From Candidatus Krumholzibacteriia bacterium (GTDB taxonomy: Bacteria; Krumholzibacteriota; Krumholzibacteriia; Krumholzibacteriales; Krumholzibacteriaceae): 18,994 nucleotides of DNA. The stretch covers positions 1 to 18,994 of the forward strand of contig JAPLKY010000137.1 in the NCBI GenBank assembly GCA_026387805.1, in the 5' to 3' direction. The stretch's first letter is position 1, and every line of letters starts with the position of its first letter. Below are positions 7,106 to 14,800 of this stretch, piece after piece. Position numbers and translations under genes: made by a program. The notes beneath the pieces were generated by a model. It made no database searches. It was not told the origin of the DNA and saw only the letters and a list, made by a program, of their open reading frames with translations.

Positions 7106-7137
7106 AAACTAAGAAGAGCGGGCCGATTGTCCGGCCC
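7106..7137 (-). terminator. Possible intrinsic terminator of the tail-fibre-like gene
   Basis: On the minus strand a 6-bp G+C stem (GGGCCG/CGGCCC, 7120-7137, loop GACAAT) is followed by a pyrimidine-rich stretch CGCTCTTCTTAGTTT. It lies between the stop codon at 7200 and the arsR promoter, where a terminator would be expected. The tail is not a clean run of T, so the call is moderate. A second small hairpin (CCGAGA/TCTCGG, 7159-7174) lies just before it. Confidence 0.4.
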
Positions 7138-7199
7138 CGCCCCGAAGGAGACCCCGTCCCGAGAGCGTTCTCGGTCGCCGCGGCCGTGGAAGCCGGCAT

Positions 7200-9137
7200 C
7201 TACCTGTTTTCGATCTTCACCGGCGTCCGAGTCTCGAGCTTCGCCTTCATCGCGTCGATCTCGGCGCGAAGCTCGTCGAGCTCTCTTCTGATACGCTCGG
7301 CGTTGGCCGCCTCGGATGCCGTTTTCTGCGCGGCGACGTTCGCGGAGGTCATGACGGCGCCCATTTTCTTCTGGCCCGTGCTCCGGGCGGCCGCGAGGGT
7401 CGGTTGCACGGTGCCGTACGCGGTCGGAAGGTAGATGAGCGAAAGCTGGTTCTCATAGCACGTGTATGCCCCGTCCCCCCGCACGCCGAGCAGGTAGTAC
7501 GTATACGTCCCGCTGTATGGATTGTAATAGAGCCCATGGCAGGTTGTGGGAGTGAAATAGGTCCCCGTCGCCGCGGTCGCCGGATAGTCGACGAACATGT
7601 CCTGGTTGTCGGCGAACCAGCTCGCGTCGTCCGAGGTGCCGATAATCGCGTGGCTCGCGGCGCCGTTCGAGTGGTAGAGCATCAGGTTGCTCGAAGCGAT
7701 GACGAGGATGTATCCCGGCCCGGGAGTCGTTATGCTCTGGGAGGCAACGGTCGAGACCGACGTCGTGAGCGGGACGCCGACCTCGCTGGCGAAGCTCGCC
7801 ACGCCAGGCTCGTCCGATATCTCCGAGGACGACACCGCCTCATACGGCAGCCACACTGATTGGTCTCCGGATTGGCTCAAGTCGAAGACGACTTCACGAT
7901 CGTCCCCCATGAGATAGAAGGAGGGCTGCCCCAGATTGAAGTTTCCATCGACGAATAATCCCCACTGGTCCGTGTTCCTCGTGACACCCAGCATTCCGCC
8001 CTCGCCGCCGAAAGAGGGTTTGAAAGTGCACATAAGGTTGTAATCTTCGTCGTAGGTCGCGACTTCTCCGCCGGAAGCGTACCCCGACAGGGACGCGACG
8101 GCGGTTGGAATTCCCGGACGAAAGAGACTCAGATATCCGGTGGCGGTGGAGCTCCCGATCCTTGCGTCGCCGTTGACGTGGAGCCGCGCCTCCGGCGTCG
8201 AAGTACCGATACCGATGTTCGTGCCGTCATTGTGCAGGTTACTCGCCGCGATCCATTCGGAGCCGTCATGCCGGAGCGTCTGGCCGAGGCTGCCGGCGGG
8301 AGGGCCCTCCCCGGTCGCGGTAAACGACTGCCACGCCGAGCCGTTGTACCCCTCGAAGTCGGAGCCGGTCCAACGGATCGTGCCCGTCGTCGAGCCGCTG
8401 GAGTTTCCGAGCTGGAGAGCGCCGTCGACAGTGAGCCTCTGCGTCGCGGGAGCCAGCGCGCCGATGCTGACGTTCCCCGCCGAGGATGCACGTAGCGCAT
8501 AGTTGATTCCCGCCATCCGTAGATTCCAGTTGTTGCCGGAGTCCACGAACGTATAGGCCCGCAGGCCGCTTTGAGTTTCGTAGCCGTATCCCGCGCTTGC
8601 GCCGGGTTTGATCGCATTGACGTATATGCTCGAATAGAAATCGTCATTGCCGTCGAATCGGATGCCGACCTGTCCGCTTGCGCTCGTCACGGTCAGAGGA
8701 ACGTCCGGCGTGAGCGTGCCGATGCCGGCGTTGCCCGAGGACGGAATGACGTTGCCCGTTCCCGAAACGGCTTTCGCCGAGAAGCTGTAGGGCGTTCTGG
8801 TCAGCACCTGGCGCGGAAGCTCCGGCCCGTCTTCGATCGACATTCCGATATAGTACGTTTCGTTGAACGGGAGGACGCTGAGCATCGCCGTAGCTCCGAG
8901 CAGAACGCTGAACGTGCCCTTCGACACTTCCACGTTATTCGTTTCCGTCCAGAGCGCGCTTCCACCGCTTCCGACGTTATAGATACTGAAAGTGATGCTG
9001 TAGGTGTCGTCGGGTACCGCGACGCCGCTTCCGTCGGTGAGGATTCCCTGGTAGCTGAGGAACGGCGGCGTCTGGGCCGCCGCCGGGACCGCGAGGCACG
9101 CGGCGAGAACAAAGGCCAGTGCGAATATCTTCTTCAT
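7200..9137 (-). CDS. Secreted tail-fibre-like protein with C-terminal coiled coil
   Basis: A 645-aa exported protein. The signal peptide is about residues 1-22 (MKKIFALAFVLAACL, ending near AAAQ). Next comes a beta-rich N-terminal domain beginning 'FLSYQGILTDGSGVAVPDDT' and ending 'RTPYSFSAKAV', common at the start of exported proteins of FCB-type bacteria. Then there are three spaced motifs of the kind seen in phage tail fibres and bacterial adhesins: 'NAGIGTLTPDVPLTV', 'NVSIGALAPATQRLTV' and 'NIGIGTSTPEARLHVNG'. The C-terminus is a predicted coiled coil (about 600-636, 'RIRRELDELRAEIDAMKAKL') and may trimerise the fibre. No endosialidase-type self-cleaving chaperone domain is visible. The ATG at 9137 was chosen for its signal peptide and an AGGAG site upstream. 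The precise role is unknown; surface attachment is a guess. Confidence 0.75.
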   Translation of the reverse strand: MKKIFALAFVLAACLAVPAAAQTPPFLSYQGILTDGSGVAVPDDTYSITFSIYNVGSGGSALWTETNNVEVSKGTFSVLLGATAMLSVLPFNETYYIGMSIEDGPELPRQVLTRTPYSFSAKAVSGTGNVIPSSGNAGIGTLTPDVPLTVTSASGQVGIRFDGNDDFYSSIYVNAIKPGASAGYGYETQSGLRAYTFVDSGNNWNLRMAGINYALRASSAGNVSIGALAPATQRLTVDGALQLGNSSGSTTGTIRWTGSDFEGYNGSAWQSFTATGEGPPAGSLGQTLRHDGSEWIAASNLHNDGTNIGIGTSTPEARLHVNGDARIGSSTATGYLSLFRPGIPTAVASLSGYASGGEVATYDEDYNLMCTFKPSFGGEGGMLGVTRNTDQWGLFVDGNFNLGQPSFYLMGDDREVVFDLSQSGDQSVWLPYEAVSSSEISDEPGVASFASEVGVPLTTSVSTVASQSITTPGPGYILVIASSNLMLYHSNGAASHAIIGTSDDASWFADNQDMFVDYPATAATGTYFTPTTCHGLYYNPYSGTYTYYLLGVRGDGAYTCYENQLSLIYLPTAYGTVQPTLAAARSTGQKKMGAVMTSANVAAQKTASEAANAERIRRELDELRAEIDAMKAKLETRTPVKIENR

Positions 9138-9198
9138 GTTCGGTCTCCTGTCTTGGACGAAGGTGATCATTCTCGACATCGAGCTTCCGGGTCCTTCA

Positions 9199-10002
9199 CT
9201 ATCTCACGACCACGATCTTTCTCGTGATCGCAGACTTGCCGGCGACGAGCCTGTAGTAATAGACCCCCGAGGCGCTCCGCCTGCCGCCGTCGTTTCTTCC
9301 ATCCCAGAGCGCCGTATGGCGTCCGGCCGGCTTCGTTTCGTCGACGAGGGTCCGGACAACGCCCCCCCTCACGTCGTAGATCACGAGCGAGACGCGCCCG
9401 GGGCTCGCCAGGTAGAGGGCGATGTTCGTCGAGGGATTGAACGGGTTCGGATAGTTCTGGTACAGCGTCGTCGGCTTCGGAGGAATGGCGAACGAAATGC
9501 TCTGCGAGTACCATTCACCCTCCTTCGAGACCGCCCCGATGCGGTAGACATAGGTTGTGCCCGCGAGCGCCGTCTCGTCCGTGTAGACGCAGCCGCGCTC
9601 CTTCGGGATGAGCTCGGCGTTGAGCTTCGCGAACGCGTCTTCCGTCCCCTCCGAGCGATAGACGTTGAATCCCTCGAAAGCCGCCGATGCGGAGGCCGAC
9701 CAGCTCAGGATCACCGCATCGTCCTTGAGCTTCCCGAAGAACGAGGCGAAGGCGACGTCGACGGTCGACGAGATGCCGGCGCAGTACCAGAAGCCGGCCT
9801 TCGCGGTGTTCGACGCGCCCGAGACGATGCCGATGACCGGCTGCCCCGCCGTGTCGTAGACGACGTATCCGTCTCCCGCCCGTACCCCGCCCCCATTCGC
9901 AAAAGTGCCGTTGAGTACCCGGTACTGCGCCCGGACGGCAGGAGGTAGGACCGGGAGAATGAAGGCGAGAAGTAGGACCGGAGTCAGATACCTGTTCTTC
10001 AT
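9199..10002 (-). CDS. Secreted protein with fibronectin-like and C-terminal FlgD-like/sorting domain
   Basis: A 267-aa exported protein with a signal peptide (about 1-26, MKNRYLTPVLLLAFILP to VRAQ). Residues 27-75 hold 'VLNGTFANGGG..GDGYVVYDTAGQPVIGIVSG', a short domain common in this type of secreted protein. Residues 95-172 resemble a fibronectin type III fold ('AVILSWSASASAAFEGFNVY'). Residues 178-267 form a FlgD-like Ig/sorting domain with 'LYQNYPNPFNPSTNI', 'VIYDVRGGVVRTL', 'LWDGRNDGGRRSASGVYYY' and a basic 'TRKIVVVR' end. It is probably anchored or displayed outside the cell. The ATG at 10002 has an AAAGGAGG site 5 bases upstream. It lies 61 bases before the tail-fibre-like gene and probably shares its transcript. 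No enzyme motif is seen. Confidence 0.82.
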   Translation of the reverse strand: MKNRYLTPVLLLAFILPVLPPAVRAQYRVLNGTFANGGGVRAGDGYVVYDTAGQPVIGIVSGASNTAKAGFWYCAGISSTVDVAFASFFGKLKDDAVILSWSASASAAFEGFNVYRSEGTEDAFAKLNAELIPKERGCVYTDETALAGTTYVYRIGAVSKEGEWYSQSISFAIPPKPTTLYQNYPNPFNPSTNIALYLASPGRVSLVIYDVRGGVVRTLVDETKPAGRHTALWDGRNDGGRRSASGVYYYRLVAGKSAITRKIVVVR

Positions 10003-10060
10003 GCGGGCCTCCTTTGGACGCATTGTGTTGATTGCTCGTGGTACCTTGCATGACGGGTGC

Positions 10061-10081
10061 CAAGGCCCGCAACCGGCCTTG
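10061..10081. other. Hairpin in the divergent intergenic region
   Basis: CAAGGCC (10061-10067) and GGCCTTG (10075-10081) form a perfect 7-bp stem with a 7-base loop. It lies 59 bases upstream of the minus-strand gene starting at 10002 and may be in its leader. No T-rich tail follows on either strand, so it does not look like a terminator. Confidence 0.35.
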
Positions 10082-10127
10082 AGCGGGATCGCGGGACGCG
10101 ACGGCGGTACGGCGCCATCGCGAGGTT

Positions 10128-10152
10128 GCATGAAACTGTTGACATTTCATGC
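10128..10152. promoter_or_regulatory. Perfect 8-bp inverted repeat enclosing a consensus -35 box
   Basis: GCATGAAA (10128-10135) and TTTCATGC (10145-10152) form a perfect inverted repeat. The spacer and right edge contain TTGACA (10139-10144), a consensus -35 box reading toward the gene at 10203. The matching -10 is weak (GCAAAT at 10162 or CAAATA at 10163, spacing 17 or 18). The layout suggests a repressor-controlled or activator-assisted promoter. The regulator is unknown. Confidence 0.5.
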
Positions 10153-10202
10153 TGATTGGCCGCAAATAAAGGCGGTGCCGGGCTTAACCGGGAGCGAAAG
10201 CG

Positions 10203-10634
10203 ATGCAGACGCAGCGCAACAGAGTCGTGGTGCGTTTCAGCGACGGGAGACTCCTCAAGGGGTACACACACGATTTCCTGCCTGAAAAGGAGCACTTTCA
10301 CCTGATAGAAGATGTGTCATCCGGGACTGGAACTAGCCATGAGATAAAAGTCCCAGATCTCAAAGCCGTCTTCTTCGTAAAGACATTCAACGGAAACAAG
10401 GATTACAACGAGAAGAAGAACTTCAAGGAGGTCAATGCGGCGGCCCTTCACGGAATCAAGATCAAGGTTACGTTCAAGGACGGGGAAGTGCTGTGCGGTC
10501 TGTCTCTGGGCTACAACAAGATGAAGAAGGGTTTCTTCATCGTCCCCATCGATCCGCTGAGCAACAACGACAGGATATATATCATCGCCGCCTCGACGAT
10601 GCAGGTGGTCGTCGGCCCCGCGGCGGAACAATGA
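10203..10634 (+). CDS. Hypothetical protein made of two internal repeats
   Basis: A 143-aa soluble, probably cytoplasmic protein without signal peptide or membrane segment; I do not recognise its function. It consists of two similar beta-rich repeats. The first runs from about residue 6 to 60 ('NRVVVRFSDGRLLKGYTHDF', then 'HEIKVPDLKAVFFV'). The second runs from about 84 to 137 ('IKIKVTFKDGEVLCGLSLGY', then 'DRIYIIAASTMQVVV'). Each repeat has a 'V-x-F-x-D-G-x-x-x-x-G' strand-turn-strand pattern that resembles small SH3- or Sm-like barrels, as seen in uncharacterised proteins near signalling genes; that likeness is an impression. The ATG at 10203 has a GGAG site about 8 bases upstream. The gene stands alone, transcribed away from the secreted protein at 10002. 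Confidence 0.75.
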   Translation: MQTQRNRVVVRFSDGRLLKGYTHDFLPEKEHFHLIEDVSSGTGTSHEIKVPDLKAVFFVKTFNGNKDYNEKKNFKEVNAAALHGIKIKVTFKDGEVLCGLSLGYNKMKKGFFIVPIDPLSNNDRIYIIAASTMQVVVGPAAEQ

Positions 10635-10674
10635 AACGCGAACGACAAGATCCTCGACCGCATTGGCGTTTCAT
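10631..10674. other. Inverted repeat at the 3' end of the two-repeat protein gene
   Basis: ATGAAACGC (10631-10639), which includes the TGA stop codon, pairs perfectly with GCGTTTCAT (10666-10674) across a 26-base loop. It could slow or end transcription or protect the mRNA end. No run of T follows, so a classical intrinsic terminator is not supported. Confidence 0.35.
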
Positions 10675-10711
10675 GGTTCGTTGATCGACCATTCCGGCGC
10701 ATTCCCGGGAG

Positions 10712-10740
10712 TTGACTTTTCTTACCGTTTATGATACAAT
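10712..10740 (+). promoter_or_regulatory. Sigma70-type promoter for the GEVED protein and protease genes
   Basis: TTGACT (10712-10717) and TACAAT (10735-10740) are separated by exactly 17 bases, each one mismatch from consensus, in an AT-rich pocket of otherwise GC-rich DNA. Transcription would begin around 10747, giving a leader of about 316 bases before the ATG at 11063. Confidence 0.8.
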
Positions 10741-10746
10741 TCGCCC

Positions 10747-11062
10747 ACCCGAACCCAGAAGAATGATTGACCTGCAAATCGCCTGACATGGGGAGATCTC
10801 GTCCGGACCCGGTCAATGAGGAGTCCGACGGGAGCAAGCTCGGAGTTTGACTCTTTGCAGCTGTTGCGCGTCTGCTCCATGTCTTTGCATCTACGGCCGA
10901 ACAAAGAGTAAACCAATATAAAATTTGGAGATGCTTGAGTCTTGCCCGGCTTTCTACCGGGCCGGGGAGGAGGTGATTGTCGCATTCGACTAAATCGTAT
11001 CCTTGTGAGAGCTCACGCAGTCAAGCGATGAGCAATGCAGATCAGGATAGGAGGACTTCGAA
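10747..11062 (+). promoter_or_regulatory. Long structured 5' leader; no gene seen
   Basis: This gene-free stretch between the promoter and the GEVED gene has three inverted repeats. H1 pairs 10800-10808 with 10823-10830 (8 bp with one bulged base). H2 pairs 10845-10857 with 10902-10913 (12 bp with one bulged base, closing a 44-base loop). H3 pairs GCCCGG 10944-10949 with CCGGGC 10957-10962. A strikingly complete anti-16S match, GGAGGTGATT, follows at 10968-10977 but has no convincing start codon at the right distance. The true ribosome site of the next gene is GGAGG at 11050-11054. I do not recognise a known riboswitch. Short frames inside it (10788-10850, 11028-11066) lack ribosome sites. 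Regulatory function is inferred. Confidence 0.45.
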
Positions 11063-11818
11063 ATGAAGTTACACTTGGTTGCATCCCTGGCCTGCCTCAT
11101 ATGCCTGGTCCTCGCATCAACCCTTGGCGCGCAGGACGACGTCACCGTTGTCGGCAAGGAGAAGGTGGTTCGTCTGTACTCGCCGAACCTCCCCGCGGAG
11201 GTGAATCTCCAGGCGTACCTCAATTCGGGCGAAGTCAAGCTGACGAACGGCGAACGGTGCGAGTCTCCCAGGATCGTGCCGGGGCCGGCGCCTGCTCCTT
11301 ATCCCCAGGCAGTTGTCTGGGAAAAGGGATTCGAGCAGCTCGGCCCGACATCGGTCACATGCGACGGCATGTGGTTCATCAACGGCAATCTCTGGCAGCC
11401 GCACAAGATCGCGCTGATCATGTGGAAGATCCGGATTCCGCAGCCTTCGAAGCGCCTCGCTTCGGAGTTCGAGCGCGATCTCACCCTGTCGCTCTGGGTC
11501 GACAACAATGAGGATAAGACGTGGAGCAAAAATGAGCTGATTCTCGACGAGAGCTTCAACCTCTACAAGTTCTTCCCAAACAGGTGGTCCTTTCTCGAAG
11601 TCTGGTACCTCACCTGTTTCCGCGTTCCGGAGATAGCGACGATGGGACAGCAGTGCGGAGGCGGAGCGGTCAAGTACGAGACCAAGCTCTGGGTTCGGGG
11701 CGCCGTCTCCTATGACGACGTCGAGGTGAGCCCGGCGGGACAGTACCTGTTCGGCGAGGTGGAAGACTACCAGATCAGCTACTTCGAGATCAGGTACCCC
11801 GATAAATCAAAGAAGTAA
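11063..11818 (+). CDS. Secreted GEVED-domain-like protein
   Basis: A 251-aa exported protein with a signal peptide (about 1-24, MKLHLVASLACLICLVLAS to LGAQ). The C-terminal half has the hallmarks of a GEVED domain: a negatively charged loop 'LSLWVDNNEDKTW' with a following acidic residue (about 143-158), and the closing motif 'GEVEDYQI' at 231-238. GEVED domains occur in extracellular multidomain proteins, often beside proteases and sorting domains; their binding target is not established. Here the domain stands nearly alone without a sorting domain. Cysteines at 66, 100, 185 and 198 could form disulfides. The ATG at 11063 has a GGAGG site 8 bases upstream. The gene lies 81 bases before the giant protease with no promoter between, so the two are probably co-transcribed. 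Confidence 0.7.
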   Translation: MKLHLVASLACLICLVLASTLGAQDDVTVVGKEKVVRLYSPNLPAEVNLQAYLNSGEVKLTNGERCESPRIVPGPAPAPYPQAVVWEKGFEQLGPTSVTCDGMWFINGNLWQPHKIALIMWKIRIPQPSKRLASEFERDLTLSLWVDNNEDKTWSKNELILDESFNLYKFFPNRWSFLEVWYLTCFRVPEIATMGQQCGGGAVKYETKLWVRGAVSYDDVEVSPAGQYLFGEVEDYQISYFEIRYPDKSKK

Positions 11819-11899
11819 TGAGTACGGAAGGAACCGTTTGTGTCTAGCGCGATCAATACGGTCCGCGGCCCGCGAGGGCGCGCGGAGAAAGGATCTGCA

Positions 11900-14800
11900 A
11901 TGATACACCGAAAAGCCCTATTGAGCTGCGCGGCGGTGCTTCTGGCACTCACTATCCTGCTTCCGTCGGTGCAATCGGCCGATCCCCTCGAAGGGGCCAA
12001 GGCCAAGATTACGCCGCAGCTCGGATTGCAGCTATCCGCCGCAAAGCCGGATGAATTCGTGACCGCGGTCGTGAGGCTGACCACGATGGCCAACCTCAAG
12101 ACGGTACGTGGCAACAAGTCCGCAGTATTCAATGAGCTGCGCACCGTCTCACGGCAATCGCAGAACGGCATTGTCAGCTATCTCGCCTCGTCCGCGGTAA
12201 AGCCCAGGGTCAAGACGATCAGGCAGTTCTGGATCGATAACCTGGTGCTCGTTCAGGCCACGCCCGACGTCATCAGGGATCTCGCGGCGCGGCCTGACGT
12301 TCGCGAAGTGTTCGAGAACTTCACTTTGACCATGGATCCTCGAGTGAACAGGACCGACCGTCAGATACTTCAGAACCCGACGCCGTTCTGGGATTCTCTG
12401 AGAAAGATCGGCGCCAAGCAGGTCTGGAGCACCTACGGTATCAACGGAGCCGGGGTAGTGGTCGGCGGCCTCGACACGGGCGTCGATATCACCCACCCCG
12501 ATATCAGCGGAAAGATGAAAACGAACAACCCCGCCGATCCGACCTACCCGGGCGGTTGGGCGGAGTTCGACAGCAACGGAAATATCATCGCCGGCTCGGT
12601 GCCGCATGATTCCGATCAGCACGGAACCCATACGACGGGCACCGTGATCGGGGGCAGCGCGAGCGGCTACGCGATCGGCGTGGCTCCCGGAGCCACCTTC
12701 ATGCACGGCCTCGTCATTCCGGGCGGGAGCGGATCCTTCACGCAGGTGATCGGCGGCATGGAATGGATCATCGATCCCGACAATAATCCCGCGACGAATG
12801 ACGGCGCCCAGGTCGTCAATATGTCGCTCGGCGCGACGGGGCTCTACCCGGAGATGATCGTTCCGACCGACAACATGGCCGCGGCGAACGTGTTCCCGAG
12901 CTTCTCGATCGGCAACAGCGGACCGAACGCCTCGACGACCGGCAGCCCCGGCAACGTCCCGAGCGCGTTCGGCGTGGGCGCGACCGACAGCCTCGACGTC
13001 ATCGCGTCCTTCTCGAGCCGCGGACCGGTGACGTGGAACAATCCGCCGTACGTCGGCACCTACACGAAGCCGGACATCTCCGCGCCGGGAGTCGACATCT
13101 TCTCGGCGCTTCCGGGCGGAGGCTATGCGGGGGACTGGAGCGGAACGTCGATGGCGGCGCCCCATGTGACGGGGACCGTGGCCCTCATGCGTCAGGCGAA
13201 CCCGAGCCTGACGGTCGACGCCATCAAGCAGCTCCTGAGCCAGACCGCCATCGATCTCGGCGATCCCGGCATGGATAACAACTACGGCTGGGGCCGCGTC
13301 AACGCGTTCGCCGCGGTGACGGCGGCGCTCGCCGGTGTCGGCACCCTCGAGGGCACGGTGACCGCCAGCGTCGGCGGCGTCGTCGAGGGCGCGAAGATCC
13401 TCATCACCGACACGGGGCAGAAGATGCTCACCGACGCAGCGGGGCACTACACGATGAAGCTCGTCGCGGGGGAGCACGCCGTGCAAGCGTCCCGTTTCGG
13501 CTACGATGCCTACACGACGACCGTGACGATAACGGCGGATGCGACGACGACGCTCGACATGACGCTCACCCAGCTTCCTTCGGGCGCCATCGCGGGCTTC
13601 GTCACCGACGAGGCGACGGGCGCGGGCATCGCGGCGACGATCGCCGTCAGGTTCGAGGGCGACCCGGTTCTTTCGGCGTCGACCGATCCCTCGACCGGTG
13701 CCTACGGCATTACGCTCCCCGCGGGGACGTACGACCTCGTCTTCTCGCCTCCGTTCCCCTATCCCGTCACGACGAAGACCGGCATTGTGGTGCTCGAAGG
13801 CGCCACGACGACGCTCGACGTCGCGATGAAGAGCGCCCAGGTCCTCATCGTCGACGACGACGGGGGAAAGGCGTACCATACGTTCTTCGAACAGGCCGTG
13901 CTGGGGTCGGGGAGATCGTATCTCACCGTGACCGCGCCGCCGACCGCGGCGACCATGGCGCTCTTCGAATCGGTCGTGTGGCTCACCGGCGACGATTACA
14001 CGACGAGCCTCACGGCGACCGATCAAGTCGAGATCGCGGCCTACCTCGACGGAGGGGGACGGCTCTTCCTCTCCGGCCAGGACGTCGGATACGACATCGG
14101 TACGACGCCTTTCTACGCCGACTACCTGCATGCGACGTACGTGCAGGATGACGTCGGCCTCGGCGGCGTTATCGGCGTCATGACGAATCCGGTCGGCTCC
14201 GGCTTCACCTTCGAAATCAAAGGCGGAACCGGCGCCAACAACCAGCGCTATCCTTCCGAGATCAATCCGGTCGCTCCCGCGCTGGCCGCGTTCGTCTACG
14301 ATCCGTTGGTCCCGAAAGCGACGACGACCGCGAATGACGTGAAGAAGGATCAGATTTCGCCGAACGCCGTCACGAGTTCCGGCACAGCGGGTTTGACCTT
14401 CGAGAACGGCACGTACAAGGTCGTCTATTTCGCGTTCGGTTTCGAGGCGATCGCCGACGGGACGACGCGGACGGACGTCATGAAGCGCGTTCTCGACTGG
14501 CTCCAGGGCTATCCGAAGATCGTGCATACGCCGCTCGGAGATACCGAGGACACCGCGCATCCGTATCCGGTCAAGGCGCTCATCACGTCCGACTACTTCA
14601 CGCTCGATCCCGCGACCTTCTTCGTCGTGTACGACGCGGGCGCGGGGGACGTGAGCCTTCACATGACGGCGACGGGCTCGCCGAACGAGTATGCGGCCTC
14701 CATCCCGGCTCAGCCGATCGGCACCGAGATCGCTTACTACGTCACGGCGAGCGATATGCAGGGACATACGACGAAGGATCCGATCGCGGCGCCGGGGCTC

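Noticed and set aside
10788..10850. A 20-codon frame in the leader (ATG at 10788).
   Set aside because: It has no ribosome-binding site and no recognisable features, and it lies across predicted RNA stems.
10885..10924. A possible second promoter around TTGCAT and TATAAAAT in the leader.
   Set aside because: The spacing between the boxes is about 26 bases and no -35-like box lies at 16-18 bases, so it is more likely an AT-rich patch.
11028..11066. A 12-codon upstream frame ending in an ATGA overlap with the GEVED gene start.
   Set aside because: The overlap is suggestive, but there is no Shine-Dalgarno site before its ATG, and the GEVED gene has its own good site inside it, so chance is more likely.
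11840..11899. An upstream extension of the protease start to 11840.
   Set aside because: It would place 20 charged residues before the signal peptide. ATG 11900 has its own AAGGA site and a proper signal sequence.
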